Assembly (NCBI GenBank): GCA_013399875.1
Contig: VXAZ01018984.1
Span: forward strand, 7,980,264 to 8,044,263
DNA from: Gymnorhina tibicen
Lineage: Eukaryota; Chordata; Aves; Passeriformes; Artamidae
DNA: 64,000 nucleotides
Reading direction: 5' to 3'
The position numbers were made by a program, and so were the translations under genes. Each line of letters opens with the position of its first letter. Position 1 is the first letter of the stretch. A model generated the notes under the pieces. The model saw only the letters and a program-made list of their open reading frames with translations, had not been told where the DNA came from and searched no databases. Shown here piece after piece: positions 1 to 19,555 of this stretch.

Positions 1-1279
1 TCATGCTCTCTTTAATCGATTGCAAATGCTTATAATTACCCTGAGGCTGTTTTCAGCTGCTTGATGACTATAATATTCTCAAGTCTGTCTCCAGACAGTC
101 TTAAAACTGTTTATTATTCATCTGGCTCTTTGCCAGCTTCCCATACTCATTTGCCTCACTGTGCCTCAATAAACACATAATTAATTCAAGCTTATTACTG
201 AATTTTTTTTCCATTAGTATTTATTACGTCATTCAGATAAGGAAAGGAGCATTAATTTTCATCTGTGTAACTTTAGTGTGTCAGGTGAGAACTTCTGGCA
301 CAACTTGCATTTGCTGATTGACATTACCACTGCAAATTCAGTATATATTTTGAGCGACCCTAAAATTATTCAACTTCTTAATTATTCTGTAAAATATCTC
401 AGGTGGAAAAGTGGACATGCTTCTCCTTTTCAGCCACATAACACTTGGAGAAACGTATTTCAGGGACTATAAGTGAATATGTAGAAAGGTAGTGGAATGT
501 TTGTCACTCCTTCGTGTTGCAGCCCTTAGGGAGGGGATGAGTGAAGTGTTCAAAGGTTTGACCTGACACACTGTGTTCTGTTAGTAAGCTGGGGTCAAAA
601 TAAAACTGTAGGTGTTCTCCCAATATCTGTGCAGAGGGAAAACTCTGTAAATGAAGTGCTATTTTAAGGTTTTGCAGAGGTACAAGATTTCATTTGTATA
701 TGCAGCCTGCATCAGAAGACAAGTAATTTATTTAAAGAATATCTGAATACCTGAAGCTTACACTGATATCTGCTACTGTTTGCTAAGTATTTTTTAACTC
801 TTAACACATTGTTCTATCTTCTCAGAAGTATCAAAATTGAGTTTGTAAGTTTATATTTTGGCAGCTAAATAAATGAACAGTAATCGAATGAGGAAACTAT
901 TGAGAAAAGTAATTTTTACGTGTTGAATTGAAGAAATTATATCACCATTGGAAAAAAAAGCATGAATTAGGTATAATAACATCGTAAATGTCAAGTAGTA
1001 TCATAAATTGAAAAGAAAACTTGTCTCTGAGAGTTTTAACCAGTCAAGAAAAAGAGGAAGCAGAGAGACAGGAAAGAGCTAGAAAATATTTATAGCAGTA
1101 TTCCTAAATCTTAGTTTATCAGCTTTACTTTTGTAGGTTATGTTCTTCACACCACCAGTTCACTCATGAAATATTCCTGTTTCTATACTGTAAACTTTTA
1201 ATCAACTGAAAATGTTCTTTAGGAGGAGATCAATGCACAGTCAGAGAACAGTTTGTCTTAAGGAAGTTTATAACACATA

Positions 1280-1690
1280 TGGAATCATGGGATGGCTTGG
1301 ATTGCAAGGGACCTTAAACATCATCTACTTCCAGTGCCCTCCCATGGGTAGGGACACCTGCCACTAGATCAGGTGGCTCAGACCCCGTCCAGTTCTGACC
1401 TTGAACACTTCCATGAATGGGACATCCACAGCTTCTCTGGGCAACCTGTGGCAGTGCCTCACCACCTTTATAGGCAAGAATTTCTTCCTAATAGCTAACC
1501 TAAATCATCCCTCTCTCCTTTTGAACTCATTACTCCTTCTCCTATCACTGCAGTTCCTGGGGCAGAGTCCCTCTCTGGCTTTCCTGTAGGCCCCTTTAGG
1601 AAAACATTGTTATGAGATCTCCACACAAGTTTCTCTTCTGCAGGTTGCACAGCCCCAGCTTTCTCAGCCTGTCCAAGAGTCACAAATTGT
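1280..1690 (-). mobile_element. CR1 LINE 3' fragment
   Basis: About 410 bp of a CR1 non-LTR retrotransposon in reverse orientation. Read on +, it begins with the reversed 3' tail (GGAATCATGGGATGGCTTGG), then the typical phrases AAGGGACCTTAAACATCATC, GGGACACCTGCCACTAGATC, TTGAACACTTCCATGAATGG and TTTCTTCCTAATAGCTAACC, and CAGCCTGTCC near the 5'-truncated end. On the minus strand it still encodes degraded C-terminal ORF2 residues. It is moderately diverged, with scattered indels, and has no intact ORF. Confidence 0.93.
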
Positions 1691-1832
1691 TCGCTGCAAG
1701 GACACTCTCTTTATTGTTCTTTACCCCACCTCCCTGGAAGGGGATGCACACTTCCTCACACTTATGACAACCAACAGGGACTGGCAGTGACTTACAGGGA
1801 GAGTTGGTGAATTATACAGACAGACTTATAAA

Positions 1833-1851
1833 ATATATATATATATATATA
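1833..1851. repeat. (AT)n microsatellite
   Basis: About 9.5 uninterrupted AT dinucleotides in AT-rich intron sequence. Confidence 0.95.
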
Positions 1852-4027
1852 GTTCCTATTTAATAAAGACTTTTAACTACACAGAGATATAAAATTCTGT
1901 TGTAGAGGATTTAAGCATAATTTTTTAAGTTTGGCATGATTTGAAGGCAGTAGGCACAGAAAATTCATTTCCTTGCAAGAGGTTGTTTTGCTCAAAGACA
2001 ACCCATAGAAGCCTTTTGGAAATCTCAAATGCAAACTGTAGTCAAAAGGAAATTGAATGAAGAGAGAGAAAACTGGTTACACAGTCAAAAGCACATGGAT
2101 AGAATATATTGCCATGTCAGCCTTCACAAGTGAGGCAGGTGATCACAATCTGACTTCCTTTCTATTTTTTGAGAAGCTGCAGTAGCAGCTGATATGCTGA
2201 AGGATTAGTTCTAGCTTTATTCTTATTTATCTTTTTTATTCTTTGCTTTTTTCCTCTTTGTTTCCAGTACAAAAAAAAGAAAAAAGGAAAAATGAAACTC
2301 AAAGGAAGCATCTTTTTTCAATCATTAACAAGGTTCAAAACTGAAGTCTTGCAGGATTTGAAAACTGCAAATTTTGATATCTTTTCCCCAACATTGATTC
2401 AGCTGCTAAAGATTATCTGTATTGATTTTGCTTATTTAAATGATAATTTCTAATAACTGATGTATAATATGACACAAAAGTAGGTAATGTAAATGACATT
2501 TGAACAAACCTTTAAAATAGAGATACATAGACATTTCACTAGTGCCAAAATAGTTCATATCAAACAACAAAAATTGAAATCACCTTCTTATATTTCAATT
2601 TGAAATGGAAACAAGTTCAAAAAGGAAAAAAGTATACAAGTGTTCAGTTCATTGATACTAAAAATTTTGAGACAATTTGTTGTCTTCTTTTTTGTGTGTA
2701 AAATTTCAGAAAATTGCACAACAAGGGGGAAAAAGGCAACAGTCATTTGTACCATTTACAAATGTTCAGTTTCTCCCAAGATATATCTCTACTTCTTAGG
2801 CTGCAGAAATTCCAATATTATAAATGAGATTTTGTATGTAATTAAACATTTGGGCTTGAATTTACTTCTAGTGAGTTTGAACTACTGCTATGTTCTCTGA
2901 AGTTAGATCATCCAGTTGAAATTGTTTAGGTAACTGTCCCTCTCTGTTCCCACAAGCTAATATGAAAGAGCTGTGGTGATTTTTAAAAAAAAAGTCATTT
3001 TAATTTGGAGGCTCAACAAATTACATATAAGATGGTTAATGAGAGGGAATCCCACTGCTGTGAAAGTAAAATGAAGGACTGTTACTGAATCATCCTGCTA
3101 AATTGTTGTTTTCCTCAGTCTGGATCTTATCCATGTTAATAGATGTCGACGTGCACAGGAATGCAAACACTTTGCAGAAGCCTTTACACAGAGCAGGGGC
3201 ACCATCAGAGTCCAGCCAAAGCTGCACACCTCCCTTGTGTACAGCGCATCGCCACAGTTAATAGTTGCTGTCACGTTAGCCAGCGCTGTGTAAGGAAGAA
3301 TCACTGTGGTAGACTTGTAAAGCTATCTTGATAAGAACTTGAACAGTGTTATTTGTTATACAGTGGCTTTTCTCATCATCTGTACAAATAAAGTAGTCTT
3401 TTGTGCAAATCAGCCAGTGAATATTTATGACAGGCACATTCACCTTTACCACCACAGATGAATCAGTTGGTATTTATCAGCCAGATACTCTGAGGAGAAT
3501 GTTCTCAGATCTGAAATGCCATCAGAGGGAGGATGAGCTAATGACTATAAGCCAGGCCTGAGACAACCAAAGTGCACAATGAGTGCCTTGTAATTTAGGT
3601 GGAACACAATGATACAGGTGGATGGATTATTTTATTACGATTAGTGAATAGTGCCATCTTTCTCTTCTCCTTACTATAGTGTGATCTGAAAAATTTTTAA
3701 TGAACTTTGCATCTACTTGTAGATGTTTCCTTTTTAATACGGGTCTAAGAGGTACAAAGCATATGAGTTATTTAATAATTGCTGTTAATTTTATTCAGCT
3801 TATAAAATCTTCACTGCATATGTATCCTGGTATTCCTGTATGCGATGCCTGAAAACCAACATATATTGTTCTGGGATGCCCTGATTATTAGGTTTTCTCC
3901 AAGATGGATTAGGGGACTTGCTCCCCCTGTATAAAATAGAGATGGCAAAGGAAAGTTATGAGGGGGTCAGAGAGAACAAAAAAGTGAGATGAGATCTGGT
4001 CCCATCATTAAAAAAAGCCTTGTGCAA

Positions 4028-4128
4028 GAATCATAGAATATCCTGAGTTAAAAGGCTCACAAGGCTCACTAAAGCCCCATTCCTGGCCCTGCTCTGGACA
4101 GCCCCAAAAGTCCCATGTGTGTGAGCTT
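4028..4128 (-). mobile_element. Short CR1 3'-end relic
   Basis: About 100 bp matching the reversed 3' terminus of a CR1 element: GAATCATAGAATATCCTGAG, then CTCACAAGG, CCATTCCTGGCCCTGC and GGACAGCCCCAAAAGTCCCA. It is the same 3'-end type as the larger copy at 14122-15180 but strongly diverged, and it contains a local 10-bp duplication (GGCTCACAAGGCTCACTA). Confidence 0.8.
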
Positions 4129-7100
4129 TCCATTACATGGTTCTTATTGTTTATGTTTGGTGAAGTCTGAGTGTGCCTGCCAAGCTGGTCATTTAAGATT
4201 AAGAACTGTAGTCTGTGAAGGGCACTTTGCTCTTCTCTGAGCATGCTCTATGTTTAAGATACTTACCTGTTTCTTGTGCTTTCTTCAGTATCAAAAAGAT
4301 TGTTCATTGAAAAGATGGGGTATGAGTTTATGCTACATTTCCTAAATTCTTCCTTAGGTCAGAATCCACGGTAGCTGACACAGTAATGACGAGTTTGGTG
4401 AAGCTGCCACCTGAATTCAGATCTCAGCTAGGGCAGTGTTACACTGAGTACCTCCATTTGAATATATCAGCCAGGTCTGCAGAGCTTCAGAGGCTCTGGG
4501 CCTTGAGCTCACCTCGGCAGGATGCTCTGCGTATGCGCCTCAGCTGTGGCTGCAGCCAGGCTGGTGTGCCCAGTGCTGGACCTGCTGTGCACCAGCAGTG
4601 TAGCCCTCCCTGTGGACCTCTGCCTTGTGGCATGGTTATGTATGCCAGGGAAGGTCATTTCCAACAGATGCCTTAAAAAATTTTGCTTGCTTTGTTTTTT
4701 AGCGTTTCCAAGCCAATTTCATGGTCTCTTAAATTGAGCACAGTTTTGGTTATAAGGAGAATGTTTGGTAATGTTTCATGTAAATTTCCAGTCTGGTTTA
4801 ACCCTGTAGGTGATGCTGACTACAGAAGGGTACTCTGTTCTTGTGCACACAAGACTGGGAGTGATGCCTGTCCAGTGAAAAACCAGGAAATGTAATACTA
4901 AATAATAGCGGCACTGAGCTGGGAGAGGAGATAGCAACTTTGGCTTTAGCATTGATCTGTCTCTATGTGCTAACTTTGGCTTTGATCACTAAGGAGGATA
5001 ATAAATACCGGTGATAATGGGGAAACTCTTCTGAATTTCTGGCTATGATTATGACTCATTTGATTTAAATAGAAAGTAGAAATGTGACTTCTGGCTGGGC
5101 AACAGGTTGGCTAGCAAATTCAGGGCAAAAAACACCTGTGTTCCAGACATGAACAGTCTTGTGTCTCCTCAGCAAAGCCATCTGTGCCACAGGTTGCTTG
5201 CCAGATTTTTCTGCAGAAGGAGTTTATCTATTAAAAAGATGATTCCACAGTTCAGTGTGGATATGTGCCACTTTCAGACAATCCACACAGGAAAGATAAT
5301 GCTGCCCATTCAGTGGCAGCATCTGTTCTTTGGCATACTCTTTGAATATGATCGTTGCTAGTGACTTGCTGCTGAAATATTGGAAGTACCACCGTGATTT
5401 AAATAGCATTTAAATTGCAGGGTGTTTTTATGTGTTTTTTGCTGTTTCACAACAGCAGGTGAGCACCACCAATACCTCCATTCCGCTCTTGGGTAAACTG
5501 AGGTATAACCAGTGTCTGTGTTTATTTCCTGCCCATATCTTTGTGTTGTACCAATGCCAAAGACAGAAGTAATAAAGAAGAAGTAGGAATCCTGGTTTGG
5601 TACATTTTCCATTAGAATAGTGGTGTGTTCCTAAAAGCATATCACACAAATGCAATATGTTTGGCACAGTCACCTAATAAATATAGAGAATAATAGTGGA
5701 TCTCTGTCCCTTTTGTCCCATCATTTAGTGAAGAATCAATATAATTTTTTCATTGTTTATATGCAGATCTTCATGGCAAAGAAAGACATTTGATCCTATA
5801 ATCTGTCTTCTGGGTCAACACAGATTACGCAGAATATCAGTGAATAACCGCAATGTGTTTATAAATTCAGGTCAAGTGAAATTATATTCTTGTTTTGAAA
5901 AAGGACAAATAAAACTTTGTTTGGTGGTTCCTGCTTACCATGTTCAGAAAATATATGGGTTTATGAGATAGAATTTAAGTCTTTAAAAAGGCTTTCATGG
6001 CCTAAGTAAATTTTCTTCCTGATGTTTTGATAGTGTATTTAGATCCCATCTGCAAGTGTTCCTTGTGCTTCAATGGTTTTGACTTCAACTGCTCAGTTTT
6101 ACTCGTTATATGATTTAATTAGTCTGGATCCTGAGTAATCCTCAGAGTGTGTGAGCCTCAGGAACTTTAGAATGAAGGGGTTAAAGTAGAAAGAAGTTAT
6201 TTTATCATTTGCATAAAACTAAACATATTTGTAGCACTTCAAATAATCTTGTTGGTATTTAAAGTGCCAAAAAAATTCTAACATCTCTGATTAGATTGAA
6301 TCTAATTTTCCTGATTTAGATACTAAATAGAAGCTGTAATTAGTATCTGATTCTCTTATGGAACTTTACTTTTAGAGTATGCATGTATTTTATTCATGGT
6401 TAAACTATCCTGCAAGTGTTTAGCAATACTGATATTTTGGCAGTGTCTGGAGAGTGAGGTTTTGGTGATGAATGTTTAAAATAGCCTAAATGCCTAAAAT
6501 AATATTTGTTTCCAGTTCATGGTATTTTTGAGCTCTAGACAAGAGACCCAGCTTGCTGATGGTGACGGACTTCCAGGACTAACCCTGTTGAATTATTCTC
6601 GTGTACTGTTTGATTATGGGCTATTCCATGGCTATTTCTTCATAATTTGTAGCATCTCAGTAAACTGGTGCTGGAAGAGGACGGCTGTCTGCAACATTCT
6701 CTAGTTAGTTGATCTCTGCTGGTGATGCAGGCAGAGCATTTTTTCTTCTGTGCAGACTGAACGTTGTTTTTCTTGTCCTAGTGTTTGTGCCACCACCCCA
6801 CAAGAAGAGCTGGGAGCAGGGGAAGTCGGTAGGTCAGGATGAAAGATCTGAGTAGGCAGGCTGTTGTGAAAGTCTAATTGGAAGCTTTCTCAACTATAAG
6901 ATGTCTCATGCAGAGAGACACATAAAAATCCTGTTCCTTCAGGTCTGACCGTTTCCCTGGAAAATGAGCGATTGAAACAAGGAACTGATACAGCACCAAG
7001 GGTCTAAGAGGGAAGCAAAGCAGGAACTGCAGTCCCTCAAAGACCGGATCTAAGACTACACATCTAGGAGAGACCAGATTTAGTATTCTAATGGGAGAAA

Positions 7101-8474
7101 TATTTTCTGGTGATTATAGCCACAAATAACTTCCTAAACCTGAGGAACCTTTATTTTTTGGAGAAATGTTTCTTCAGAAATTCCTGTTTGTGTGGGGTTA
7201 TTGGTTTCCTGTCTTTTTCTCTTTTTCTTTTCACATAGTGTGTGTTTCAGCTAGTGTCTGTTGTGTTGCCTCTAAGGCAATTTCTTTTTCCCCTAACTGA
7301 GAGCAGTTGGATGTGTGGGAGGTTTGCATGCCAGTAGGGAAGGAGATATGTCCTGCTGAGTGTCCTCTGGGACAGCAGGTCACAGCAACTGCTGGAGGGA
7401 AGAGTCACATTAGGGAACTGGTGGCTCAGCTCCAGAAAACAGATTGAGAATCTGCAGTAGTGAGTAGGGGTCAGATAGTGAGGACTCAGTGAGGCTGAAG
7501 GGATTTTCCTGAGGTCCAGAAGGCCCTGATCTGACTTGTGAAGTCATTGAATGATTTTAATTTTTAAGCATAAAGTTTGGGGGTTTAGATAAAACCATTC
7601 AAGAGAGCAAAGGGAAGGAAAAAGTCAAGCATGGTTGTGGAATTCAGTACTGGAAAAAGCCCTTCCAAGGCCTTGGATCAGCTAGAGGCAGCATAACAAT
7701 GTGAAGAGTACACAGATATTTCAGTTTGGTATACCATAAAGATATTACAAGCCAGGTAGTGAACTCACTCAACCTTTTGCTGATCAATTCTTCCTTTCTA
7801 AGTCATTCTTAAAGAAGGATTTATTCAGAGCAAGCCAGAAAGCTCTACAGGAGCACTTTGCTGTGGAAAATTTGCTAAACTCAGCCAGTTGGTATCACAT
7901 GAGAGCAGGCAGTACCATTGCAACAACATTACATCTGGCTTTTGTTTTGTTTTTGAAGGAAACAAATAGTTGTGAAGTTTAGAACAACGTTAAGACTTTT
8001 TGGTGAGTGAACAGCCCACGCTTCGCTTAGATACATTAAGCTACGTAGCATGGATAACATAGTTTTGAGTTTCACGAAAGAAAACAATCTGCTTCCTCCC
8101 TTTCTCATCCTCAGTTGCCTTCTGACAACTCTTGCTTGAGGGAAGAATTGTGAGTGATGGTCACCATGGCCTCACTGCTCTGTATGGATTTTAGTGTGAA
8201 AGTCCTTTGAGAAAGATTAGGAAGAACTGTGATGATTGAATGGCCAAAGTAGGAAAACTGCCAGAAGTATTTGTAGGTTTGTTTTCTAATGGCTGTTTTG
8301 GACACTAGCTGTTGTGTGGCCACTCTCCTGTTTCAGTCCTTTCAGAAATGCAATGAGCATAGCTCAGGAAGAGGTTTAATGAATATTAAGGGAAAGCCTG
8401 CAGGGATATACCTGACAAAATGTTTCTGTGAGATAAATTGAACTGTTACTTGTGTCTTTTTTTTCCACCTACCA

Positions 8475-14121
<5,647 letters not shown>

Positions 14122-15180
14122 TTCACAGAATCAGCTGAGTTGGAAGGGACCCACAAGGATCATCAAGTCCAACTCCTGGTCCTGCAGGGGACACGCCGAG
14201 TCACACCATGTGCCCAAGCATGTTGTCCAAATGCTTCTTGAACTCTGTCAGGCTTCATGCTGTGACCACTTCCCTGGGGAATCCTGTTCCAGTGCCCAGT
14301 CACCCTCTGGGTGAAGAACCTTTTACTAATATCCACCCTAAACCTCCCCTGATACATCCCTTGGGTCCTGTCACTGGTCACCACAGAGACAGGATTGGTG
14401 TCTGCCCCTCCTCTTCCCCTCATGAGGAAGTCATAACTGCAATGAGGTCTCCCCTCAGTCTCCTCTTCTCCAGGGTGAACAAAGGGACTTCAGCCACTCC
14501 TTGTATGATTCCCCTCAAGCCCTTCATGATCTTCATAGCCCTCCTTTGGATGCTGTTCAATAGCTTAATACTTTCTTCTGTTTCTCCCTTGCCTGGCTGG
14601 CTCTGCTGTGCCTGATGCCCCCCAGGACACACTTGTCCTTCCTGGCTGCCAGGGCCCTGCTGACTCATGTTCAACTTGCCATCAACCAGGACCCCCAGGT
14701 CCCTTTGCATGGTGCTGCTCTCCAGCCTCTCACTCCCCAGTCTGTCCATATATCCAGGGTTGTCCCATCCAGGTCCAGGATACAGCACTTTCCATTATTG
14801 AACTTCATATGGTTGGTGATTTCCCAGTCTTCTAATTCCTCAAGGTCTCTCTGCAGGGCCTCCCTGCCTTTGAGGGAACCAACAGTTCCTCCCAGGTTTG
14901 TATCGTCTGTGAACTTACTTAGCATTCCTTTCAGTGCTGCATCCAAGTCATTCATGAAGATGTTGAAAAGTCCAGGGCCTGAGGTGGATCCCTGTGTAAG
15001 CCCACTAGTGACAGCTCACCAGTCTGATGTCACCTCATTCGCTGTAACCCTTTGTGCCTGACCCATGAGCCAGTTCCTCACCCCTTCCATGATGTGTTTA
15101 TCCAGCTGAGTGCTGCACATTTTGTCCAGGATCCTGTGAGAGACAGTATTGAAACCTTTACTGAAATCCAAAGCGGCTGG
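14122..15180 (-). mobile_element. 5'-truncated CR1 LINE (about 1.06 kb) with ORF2 reverse-transcriptase remnants
   Basis: The largest transposon copy in the window, on the minus strand. The reversed 3' end is TTCACAGAATCAGCTGAGTT followed by GGAAGGGACCCACAAGGATC. Minus-strand translation gives reverse-transcriptase and C-terminal ORF2 pieces typical of CR1: LDFSKAFNTVSHRIL near the 5' end, GLFNIFMNDLDAA-like and KFTDDTNLGG (the degraded FADD catalytic region), MKFNNGKC, RDLGVLVDGKLNMSQQ, IQRRAMKIMKGL, EKRRLRGDLIAV, and FFTQRVTGHWNRIPQG. Frame changes and stops interrupt it. The segment that usually lies between MSQQ and IQRRA (normally including RPHLEYCVQFWAPQ) is largely missing, so there is an internal deletion. 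The 5' end breaks off at about 15180, as usual for CR1. It is inactive. Confidence 0.96.
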
Positions 15181-15623
15181 TTTGCCTTTGTGTGTGTGCC
15201 ATAGCCTGCCAGTCAGAAGTATGTCTGCGTACCTGTGTACAGTGTATATGAGCTAAAAAGTAACATTCCTTTGTGTAGATACATAATAAAAGCATATTCA
15301 TCTGCCACCTAAAACCCACACTGAGTTATATGTTTTCAAATGAATTCTACGCCCAAGCAGTTTCTTCTTGTCAAAGTAAAACAGAGATTGGACGAGCAAG
15401 GATTTGCTCAGTCGAATTCAGCAACCGAACTGATCCAGCAATGGACTGGAAAAATACCCAAGTTTCATGGGAAGCCTGTTGGATTTCCAGTTAGGCTGAG
15501 GAGTGACTTGATGGTTTGTCACATGTATAAGTACATCATAATTTTCTGTGTCCTGCTGAATGTGGTAGCTGGTGGATTATTTCCCTAAGAGTAATGGAAA
15601 GAGTAATTCTTTATCACACTGAT

Positions 15624-15649
15624 TGATGCATCATGCTTGTGATGCATCA
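15624..15649. repeat. Duplicated self-palindromic 10-mer TGATGCATCA
   Basis: TGATGCATCA occurs at 15624-15633 and again at 15640-15649, separated by TGCTTG. Each copy is its own reverse complement, so the pair is both a direct and an inverted repeat and could form a 10-bp hairpin. Confidence 0.9.
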
Positions 15650-18600
15650 GATATGCAGCATAATTTGCTTCAGAGATTTTCAGTATTGTTTTTGTGAAAG
15701 TTTATTCATGATCACTGGGAATTTTTAAACAATCCTATTTACATAAAACACAAGTCTGACTTCTCTAAAAGGAAGAGTTGTTCAGGCAGTTTTCTTTTAG
15801 AGGGCAGTGATGAAAGTGAAGAATCGGCAGCAGATATATGAACCTACTGCTATTTTTATCTCCTTTTCCTGTAATTTTATCACAAGTGTGTATGCTGATT
15901 GGATTTTATCTAGGAGTGATAGTCCTCAGAGGCTAAAGTCAGATTTTTCAGTCAGGGACGGTTTGCTCCTTTATTTTTCTTATAAGTAAGTTGAATGCTG
16001 TCATATTTGAGGTCATATTTCTCACCTTAGTGTTTGAGCTTTTAGAACTGAACTCTCCTGGAGATCATACTTGCCTTTTTTGAGTCCGTTCTCTACACCA
16101 TTGCCTGTGGTGGAATAAATCCTATTCAGCGTACTCCACTGTAATGAGTTGTTGCTGATAATTACAATGTTAAGAAATTTATCTTTTTTTTTTTTCCTTC
16201 TCCAGCATTTAAAAGCACATAATTTAAATCTGCAAATTGAAATACAGGCTTAAAGGCTTTTTTTAATTTCATAAGATCTTCCAAATCTCTAGTAAAAGGA
16301 TGTTCAGAAAATATGTTCAGAATGTTGAACTACTTGAACCATCCTTCAGGTGGTCTCCCTGACTTTTTTTTTAACGTGCAAGGAGGGGTCTTGGAGGATT
16401 TTATATTTTACCTTTCAGTGAAAATCTGAGAAAATTCTTGGTTCACTGTGTAGTCCAATTCCTTGTCTTTTTATGCTCTTGCATCCTTGAATACAGGCCA
16501 TCAAGCTGATCGCTGAATGACTGGAGGAGAAAATGACTGGGTTTTCTCCTAAGAATAGAGTGATGTTGGCTTAGATTTTATATGCACTTGCTGGCCCTAT
16601 GGTGAAAGTTTGAAGATAAAACATTTTAGTTACAAAACAACAAAAGAGAAAAGTCTCACTGGTAAAATAAGTCAGCTTCAAAGAGATTTGTATCATTTGC
16701 ATCATTACTGAAACTAAAATGAAGCAAGAACATTTTGGGAAATCTAAAAAACAGAGCGTCTACAGTTAGAAGAACAGGATCTGGGGGCTATCTGCAGGTC
16801 CTTTGCACTGATATGAAGTCTAGAACTAAGGCTGTGCCTTGCTGTTACTGAAAGGTAAGGCTCAATATCAGTAGCGTGGAGTTCAGCTGGTACCATTGTG
16901 TTGGCTGTGTAGGTTTTGTTTTTTGATTACTGTTGCTGATAGCAGCAGCTGAGGAGAAGCAGCACACGGACATGCTCATCTTTCAATCAACCATGCCTCA
17001 TATGTGAAAAGTCAGGCAAAAGCCTGACTGATGTTCCAAGTCTGGTGATACCAATATACCTTATGAATTGTACCGTGGTTCTCTAGGCTTTTATACCTTT
17101 AATGGGGTGTTGGTGGCATAAGGAGACACTCACTGAAGTGTGTGTGCAAAGGCAATATGAACTAGAGCACTTGTGTGATTTACAGCATAAGAAAGTCATA
17201 GCTTATCTCTGCGTTTTAATTCTTCCAATATTTTCTTCATTCTGGCTATATGGTGTTTAGTGATGTGACCTATATTACAGACAGATATTCACATAATGCT
17301 GGATTCTGTCCTATGTCAGGGTGTAGCACAATTGTGAGATACACACCAGTATATCTCTAGTGACAACAGCAAAAGTTGTAACATATTAATTTTTTGTAAA
17401 AACAAAACTTATTTTTTTGATAAAACATGCTCATGCATTCATTATAGAGGTGTATGCAGGGCAATATAACTATAATTGATCTGTGTCTTGTTGTCAGTAC
17501 AAATATTTACACGATCAGAATTTGGGTAGTTGTCCAATAAAATTCTTCACCTTGGAATATAAAAAAATAAGAAAGAAACCGCACACTGTATGTAAGCTCT
17601 GACCAGTATTTTGTATTGAAAGCAGTAGTTAAACTGCTAGTGTGTTTGAGAGAAAAGAAGGGGAGCTTTAGTGATTAAGTGCTGAGTAGAAGATGTATTA
17701 TGTACTTTATGAGAATCTCATAATATTTGCTGTTGTGCAAACAACTGTTTGGTTATGCTTTCCTGTAATTGCTTTCTGTTTCTCTACATGGCTTTCAAAG
17801 ACTCGGTAATTGACATCCTCTTCTTTGGGATCTTGCTGGGTATGCTGTTTTCTGGACTAAAACAAATAACTGAGGGGCTGACCTCCCATGATCTTTAAAG
17901 ATGTAATAATTCTTTTCTTCTTCAATTTGTGTTGGCTATTCTTTGTTCTGCTTTCTTAAATTGCTATCATACTTAATTATATTCTCCTGTTGTCATACCA
18001 GCAATTTTAATTGGATGTGATAGTCTTGGTTACTGCTTATCCTTCCTCCCTGCTTTTATAGCTTCACTGTAAACATCTCTGTTGTGTTCCTCTTGAGAGA
18101 CAAATGTCTTCCCGAGGAGAGTAAATTGCTTCAACCAGCCAAACAGAGTAAATAAATAAAAAAAAAAACAAAAAAGAAAGCAAGCACATTAATGCAACAA
18201 AGCTATTACATACACATTGGTAGAGACAGTCAGTGTATTATAGTGTGCATTTTCTACATAACTGAGGGTGGCTGATTCTTGTAAGTGTTATAAAAAGCCC
18301 ACTCTAAACATCTGCAAAACTAATATGCAATTGACTGCCATGGGATGAGTGTCTCTTTGAAATAAAATGACAGCTAGAGAGGATTAGCTTATAGTGGAGA
18401 TAAGATCTGACAAAACTATTTCTAATCCAATTCTTTCTCCAAAGCAGTGTTGCCTGATTGGCAGAACTGTTCTGCCTCCTTCCTTCTATACCAGAAAAAA
18501 GAGGTATAGTCAGTACATTAGCTTAACTTTGTTTCTAGAAAATATAACTGATTTCCTAGCTGCCATGAAAATTCAGTGTTGAACATTTCTAACCCCAAAA

Positions 18601-19197
18601 TGCAATTAATTTAATCATAGTCCATTATTATGCAATTCATTTTTGCCTTCAGTTAAACTGAAATGAAAACTGATAGCCATTATTTCTTCTTTCTAATAAT
18701 GTTGCCTGTGAGACTGAAGAAGGTCTCATTAGTTTGTCTGAAGCAAAGGTAGAAGTTTATACCCTATCACTCCTTCCACAGCGTTTGCTGGAAGTTTTCT
18801 TATGAAATTTTGTTGAGCATGGTCTCCTATGTTTTTCCCCTTTTCTCAGTTTGTGTGTGGTAGTTTTATTACGGCTGTATTGCTTTTGCCACATATGCTT
18901 GTAATCCTTGTGTCAAAATAAATTCTTTCCTTTAATATTTGGTCAACCCAGTTGGATAATTATCTGTAAGTAGATTAACAGAACAATGATAAAAATGCTT
19001 AGTCTGCCATTAGAAACAATGGCTACAATGATGGGTACCTCATTCAGGTTGCTTTTGTAGACACTTCATAATCAGCAGTAATATTTTTGAAGACTGTTTT
19101 AGGATAATTTATTCTATTTTGGAAGCACTTAGCCAACTGTAGCTGATTTATGGTTTTTACAGGAGTTGGGGACTGCTGATGTCAAGAGCTAATTTTT

Positions 19198-19225
19198 GAT
19201 TTACGCATTAAAAGTTGCGTAAATC
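19198..19225. repeat. Perfect 10-bp inverted repeat with two bZIP-like half-sites
   Basis: GATTTACGCA (19198-19207) and TGCGTAAATC (19216-19225) are exact reverse complements with an 8-nt spacer. The cores TTACGCA and TTGCGTAA resemble C/EBP or PAR-bZIP sites. Each arm keeps a CpG in an otherwise CpG-poor region. Regulatory function is inference only. Confidence 0.75.
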
Positions 19226-19555
19226 CCCACATAATTTTTCCCTAGTTAGGACTTCTGATATTTAGCTTATTTATAAATACTTTTTAAAGATTTGGGGTTT
19301 TTTTGTCCCAGATGCTCTTATTTCAAATGGAATGTTAAATAGTACTGCGATTCATCTCAGAATTTCCATAAATGTGAGTAACGGCTGCTTCTGCTGATTG
19401 TGAGAGTAGGTGTAAAAAAGTATCACTCTGAGTTGGTAAAAACATGTTATCTACTGGTTTTCTATGTCATCCACAGTAAGGGCCCTGTCTTTTAATAAGA
19501 GCTCTATGCTTCCTTGGGGGCTTTGCTTATTTTGTCTCTTCTTACAAGTGACTAG

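Larger units (their letters stand above)
15181..19555 (+). other. Intron block without gene or recognised transposon
   Basis: AT-rich unique sequence between two CR1 insertions. It contains a duplicated palindromic 10-mer (15624-15649), an A-rich stretch (18149-18181) and a perfect 10-bp hairpin with bZIP-like half-sites (19198-19225). No coding signal was seen. Confidence 0.7.

Noticed and set aside
4386..4895. Overlapping open frames on + with Cys-rich translation
   Set aside because: No recognisable domain. Overlap in several frames and low complexity suggest chance.
14163..15061. Several overlapping open frames on both strands
   Set aside because: They are fragments and antisense shadows of the CR1 ORF2 in the element at 14122-15180, not host genes.
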